Shown: piece after piece, positions 59,491 through 64,000 of the stretch | Layout: each line of letters starts with the position of its first letter | Numbering within the stretch: position 1 is the stretch's first letter | NCBI GenBank assembly: GCA_025529335.1 | Contig: JAMYHX010000037.1 | Location: 1-64,000, forward strand | Direction: 5' to 3' | Length of the DNA stretch: 64,000 nt | Source of the DNA: Rhizopus sp. PT2906 | Taxonomy: Eukaryota > Mucoromycota > Mucoromycetes > Mucorales > Rhizopodaceae | The notes under the pieces: generated by a model | What the model saw: the letters and a program-made list of their open reading frames with translations, nothing else | Databases searched by the model: none | Told to the model about the DNA's origin: nothing | Made by a program: the position numbers and the translations under genes

Positions 59491-62400
59491 ATGTCAGCAG
59501 TGAGAAAAGTACGTTGGTCAGAGGCTGACGACAATAAAGACAATGAAGAAGACAGCTTACAACAACAAGAAGATTATGTTATGGATAATCAACCGTCAGT
59601 AGACCAACCAAATACACCAGCAAATTCATGGGCATTTATGCCAACCACTAATTTCACTGCGCATAACCCTTATCAAGATGAAGAAGATTATAGCGAAGAA
59701 GACGACCAAACAAATAGTGAAGAAGAAGATGACACAGCACTTAACCAACTTTATGCTCGTAATCAATCCTTGTCTTCAGCCCCTCCTGAAATTACACATG
59801 AACGACTAGAATGGCAACAAATGCTTCAATCTGTCCTTATAGGAGAAGTACTCAAGTCTGAAAAAAAGAGACTCTCGAGTTCAGACAAATTCCAGCAACC
59901 TACACCTACACAAGAAATCTGGCTGGCCCTCCGTGCTTTACTGCGTGGGAGAACACTCTTGGAAGAACAGAAATGCTTAGAAGACAGTAGAAAAGAAATT
60001 GAAGGCATTTTAAAAATGGTCATTGAATTCAAACTAAACGACATAAAGGACCAAAGCACGGCATTAAGGAAAGTAGCCGAAGTCCTAAAGAATATCGATC
60101 GTATCGAATCTCTCTATACCACTCGTGCTGCGATCACTCAAGCTCATCCAGACTATGGTTCTGCTTCGTTCCAAACAAAATTAGACGCTCTCAACGCTTG
60201 GTGTACGATCACCCGTAGCTTAAGCATGCAATATAAAATATTAAGAAACTGGACAGGCTCAGAAAGCCTGCAGATTGCAAGAAAGATGTCAGAAGATGAT
60301 ACTACGACAGTGACTATTAAAAACGATAAAGTAAAGGAGACAAAGCAAGACAATAAGAACGATACATCCTTTGTCGAAAGACTCTTGAAAGAATCCGCTC
60401 TGCAAGACACCTTTGACAAACGCGCCCTTTCGGCCCTCAATTTACTGCTCGTCAAATCGAAACAGACCATGATCTACTATTCCAAATCCTTTGAAGAAAT
60501 GAACCTGCCGTCTTTTACATCTCAACTTCGACAGCTAGCATACTTTCCTATTTCACTGGTTCAAGAAGCTCTCAAGCTGCGTCTAGAGTACAAGGACCGT
60601 ACGAACGAACCACCAAAACAAATGGTAGACGCCATGATGGAAGATTATCGTGGTCTGATCTCACTGGCGTGCAGAGTTAAACTTCAGTATCAGGAGTTGA
60701 TGTATTCTGCTCCAGGCTGGGACCTGTCGCCAGATGAATCCGTCGATAGAGACTATGACACTGTCTTGATGGAATCCGTTCGATTTTACTTTAAACTGAT
60801 CACTTGGAAACTTAATTTTGAAAAAGAGAATAGCCTTAGAGAATGCGAAGTCATGGAAAAGGAGTGGGGGTTCCTGAAGAACTCGATTTGTCAGGCTGTG
60901 GATAAGGCAGATTGGGAGTGTGCTGAGCACTTTTGGTAAATCTAAAAAGAAACAGAGATACATGGACTAATCTCCATTATAGTTCATTGACAAACAGGCT
61001 ATTAGCAGATGTCATGCGTGATTATATATCCAGCTTAAAGATACCACCAGAAGCAGTGGATGATGGTATTGAAGCCAAGTATACAAAACTGTTACACACC
61101 ATGCGCATGCGAGCGAGAAAGCTTCTACAGTTTGCAAGGTAAATTGAACAACCCACGCTTTTTTTTCATTGACCCTTACCTTTCTCTCTGCATGGGGTGT
61201 ATTGCTTAGATTTTTCATGGGTCAATTCGAAAATGCTGCAGAATATGTTGTAGATCCTGAAAATATGGACAAATTTATCACATGCCTTGTCGAGACTGGC
61301 CATTTCCTGGTCTACACAGGCTCATTTGAAGAAGACCGAATATATATCATAGCCTCACCTTCCCTGTATGGACGAGATGATGTGGTACGGTCGATTGTGA
61401 AGTCGTGCTTTGCGTATGACAAATCATCTCCACCAAGCACGACACCAATGATGATGAATCCTGATAACGCAGAAGATTATGTCTTGATCTTTTCACCTTG
61501 GCAGAACATTATGTGGACAGGAGAGTTTGTCGAAATATCTATTCCATTTATCCATTTAGGCATCAAGACTCGTCGTGTTCGACTGACGACAGGAGACTCG
61601 AGCGACCTTTCTCCGGCCAAAGCAGCCTTCTGGACGGCCGTTCAGCACTCAGGCATTGAAATTGTACAGGAGCATCGAGCACATATACCAAGAATCAATA
61701 AGGAACTGTACAAGATCAAAATGACTGTCTTCAAACTGGCTGATTCTACCATCTCGAGCGTTAGCACGATCCGTGAGCAGACGATGTCTCTGGGATGTCA
61801 GGAACTCGTGGAAGAATGTTTTAGTTTTGCAAGTGATTTTGGTATCAGGGCAGCGAAGTTTTTGGAGCTAGCAGTGCGTCTTCAGCTCGACTTGAAATTG
61901 GTGCGGTTGGCTATCGATTGGATTTGTTTTATCACAGATGATTGCGTGCCGTCTGATCGAAAGACGTTCCGATGGGCTGTTGCTGCACTCGAGTTTGTTC
62001 ATCTGATGACGCGTGGAGCAAACATTCTTGCTTTGAATGAAAACGAGTTTGCAACACTACAGAGCAAGGTAGCAAGATGTGTTGCACTGCTGATATCTCA
62101 CTTCGATGTTCTCGGTACTCGGTACACATATGAATTACAACTCAAGGCAGAGCAGCAGCGACGCGGTGGTGTTACAGCCAAACGCAACTCGTATATGGCT
62201 TCTAGAAGTAGTGATAAGGATAATATTACAACGAGTTCTACGTTTGGAGCTGCAAACGATGCAGCTATCACAGGCGGCGGCGGCGTGATTTATATTCGTG
62301 ATGCTTGGATGCGCAAGATATCTGAACTTGAAGAGAAACGCAACAAGGATGATCAAGAACGTAAAATTATCGGTAAGATCTTGGACGACCAAAAACCAGA

Positions 62401-63605
62401 GGATCAATCACTTGTGTTCCTTGCTCCTTCATCTTCCAATATCTCTTTCCGTTGGCAACAAGGTCGATTCATTGGGGCCGGTACCTTTGGTTCTGTCTAT
62501 TTGGCCATCAACTTGGACACCTCTTCGGTTATGGCGGTAAAGGAAATTCGATTCCCTGACTCAAGTTCTCTTTCTGCTCTGCACAAGTCAATCAAGGAAG
62601 AAATGAAAGTGATGGAGATGCTGCATCACCGAAACATTGTACAATATTATGGTATGGAAGTTCACCGTGACCGTGTGTATATCTTTATGGAATACTGTGA
62701 AAATGGAAGTCTAGGCGCTCTATTGGATCATGGTGGTCGTATTGAAGACGAGCTTTACGTGGTTGATTACGCGTACCAGCTACTGAGTGGTCTTGCCTAC
62801 CTCCATGAAAATAATATAGTACACAGAGACATCAAGCCTGACAATATCCTAATTGATTATCAAGGTCAATTGAAGCTCACAGACTTTGGTGCAGCAAAGA
62901 TTTTAGCAAAGGGACAAAAGACGATGGGACGTACTACGATGCACATGAATGTGAACAGTTTAGCAGGCACACCGATGTATATGGTAAGTCTAACATTTCC
63001 ATTAAATTCTCTCTTTACTCACTATGACTTAGGCACCTGAAGTTATCACTGGAAGCGATACGGGACGAAAGGGCTCGATGGACATTTGGTCTCTTGGTTG
63101 TTGTATTGTTCAAATGGCTACTGGTCGCCGTCCTTGGAGCACGCTTGAAAATGAATGGTCTGTCATGTACCATGTCGTGACCGGCCATCCACCACTTCCT
63201 GACGCTTCCCAGCTTTCAAGCATGGGCATTGACTTTTTGAAAAAATGCTTTATTCGTGACCCAACAAAGAGACCCACTGCCGAAGAATTACTACAGCATC
63301 CATGGATTACAAACTATCTGGAAAGCTACAATGAAGACAACAATATGTACCCTCCTGAATCGGGGTATGACGATCAAGTGATCGAAAATAGTTGGCCATC
63401 TGAAGCCCCAGAGCCTGAGGATGTGTCGTCCATCGTACGATCGATCAATTCAGCTCAATCTCTAGACCGACCACTGGTTCGAAGTATTCCAAACAGTTTG
63501 GCTCTGGACGGCATGGCTAATAGCTTAGAGAATGGTGCCCAAGCACAAGCTTATTTCCGTGAAATTGCTGCTCAACATGCTTCAGATATGCAGTGGAGTA
63601 AGTAA
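59491..63605 (+). CDS. SSK2: SSK2/MEKK4-like MAP kinase kinase kinase
   Basis: Four exons (59491-60935, 60983-61138, 61210-62983 and 63033-63605) give 1315 aa. The N-terminal 1000 residues are the helical regulatory region of Ssk2/MEKK4 (LKxxF-like helices; FRWAVAALEFVHLMTRG near the end). The kinase domain fills about residues 980-1250: GRFIGAGTFGSVYLA, MAVKEIRF (VAIK Lys), HRDIKPDNILI, KLTDFGAAK, GTPMYMAPEV and WSLGCCIVQMATG. This kinase starts the HOG/stress MAPK cascade below a response regulator in yeast. A start at 59272 would add 73 mostly hydrophobic residues and is judged to be leader. Its promoter faces that of the BOI-like gene. Confidence 0.93.
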
Positions 63606-63925
63606 TTCCTTTTAATCCTTAATCCTGTCTCTTTTTTTTGCATTTTTATCTTGTATACATCTGTCATTTCTTACATACCTAATACATAAATACTTTTTGT
63701 AAATAATGTATACAACAATTATATCATTTTATTCGCTTTATTTTCTTAACCCTAAGGGTTTCAGACAACCTTGTGGGGTAAATAGATGTGTGTTAAATGG
63801 CACTTTACCAATAAGATACATATGAAAGGGTTTCTCTTTTTTTTTTCTTTCTGTATTGCTTATGGGAATAACATAGATTTATTTACTTTTTTCCTCTTTT
63901 TTTTGACTTTATTGTTATTATTATC
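63606..63925. promoter_or_regulatory. Intergenic region after the SSK2-like gene
   Basis: 320 bp of T-rich DNA between the SSK2-like stop and the next ATG, on the same strand. It should hold a 3' end and a promoter. No specific site is seen. Confidence 0.45.
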
Positions 63926-64000
63926 ATGTCTAGGTATTTGCTTGGACTTTTAGGATCCTTCTTTTTGTTTGCATCTTTCATCCTTGGACTGTTTATATTG
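63926..64000 (+). CDS. Start of a membrane or secreted protein, cut by the window end
   Basis: ATG at 63926 opens MSRYLLGLLGSFFLFASFILG..., 25 codons reaching the window edge. The stretch is a strong membrane helix or signal anchor preceded by one Arg, as in SUR7/PalI-type tetraspan proteins, but too little is present to name it. The ATG follows a T-rich leader like those of its neighbours. Confidence 0.5.
   Translation, partial: MSRYLLGLLGSFFLFASFILGLFIL

Overview
This window is nuclear DNA from a filamentous fungus, almost certainly of the Mucoromycota and most likely a Mucorales species. The genes are dense and cut by many short introns (about 45-90 nt) with GT...AG borders and ctaac-like branch points. 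Intergenic DNA is AT-rich with many microsatellites. The proteins are fungal: a DOA10 ubiquitin ligase, an AROM-type shikimate enzyme, a SET1 methyltransferase, a BEM3-like RhoGAP, a BOI-like SH3-SAM-PH protein and an SSK2-type MAPKKK. No host or species name can be read from the sequence alone. All exon borders were inferred by eye from reading frame, splice sites and protein-family continuity.

Layout. 1-138 is the end of a TIM22-like gene. 2.2-8.8 kb holds ribokinase, a small membrane protein next to an inverted relic of itself, a small secreted protein, a decayed gene and a quinone oxidoreductase. 9.2-19.8 kb holds a vacuolar amino-acid transporter, DOA10, a shortened AROM protein and a PY-motif membrane protein. 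21.7-28.2 kb holds an NCLX-like cation exchanger, SET1 and a myristoylated STK32-type kinase whose coding end overlaps that of SET1. 28.2-31 kb is poor in clear genes and carries a retroelement relic and two unassigned ORFs. 32-33.5 kb holds a lysophosphatidate acyltransferase and a ribonuclease-kappa homologue. 33.6-38.5 kb is a decayed DNA transposon. 39-52.4 kb holds a CABLES-like cyclin, a NIPA-like magnesium transporter, a BEM3-like RhoGAP, a secreted aspartic protease and an ENT3-like epsin. 53.6-54.5 kb is a GC-rich, ORF-poor block. 56-63.6 kb holds a BOI-like scaffold and an SSK2-like MAPKKK, and 63.9 kb starts another membrane protein.

The strongest unusual signal is at 33576-38475. 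A 4.9-kb block holds a Mutator-like (MULE) transposase relic and a TnpB/Fanzor-like RuvC nuclease relic in the same orientation. Short inverted termini bound it, and a 10-bp direct repeat (9 of 10 identical) directly abuts both ends. It therefore reads as one MULE that carried a Fanzor-like gene. Second is the AROM-type gene at 16574-18978: it keeps only 3-dehydroquinate synthase and 3-dehydroquinase, and a neighbouring gene leaves no room for the missing last domain. Third is the GC-rich 0.9-kb locus, which contains two related hairpin modules.

Several genes belong to one theme, cell polarity and signalling (BEM3-like RhoGAP, BOI-like scaffold, SSK2-like kinase, CABLES-like cyclin, STK32-type kinase). 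There is no sign of a metabolic cluster, and the neighbourhood looks like ordinary eukaryotic gene order.
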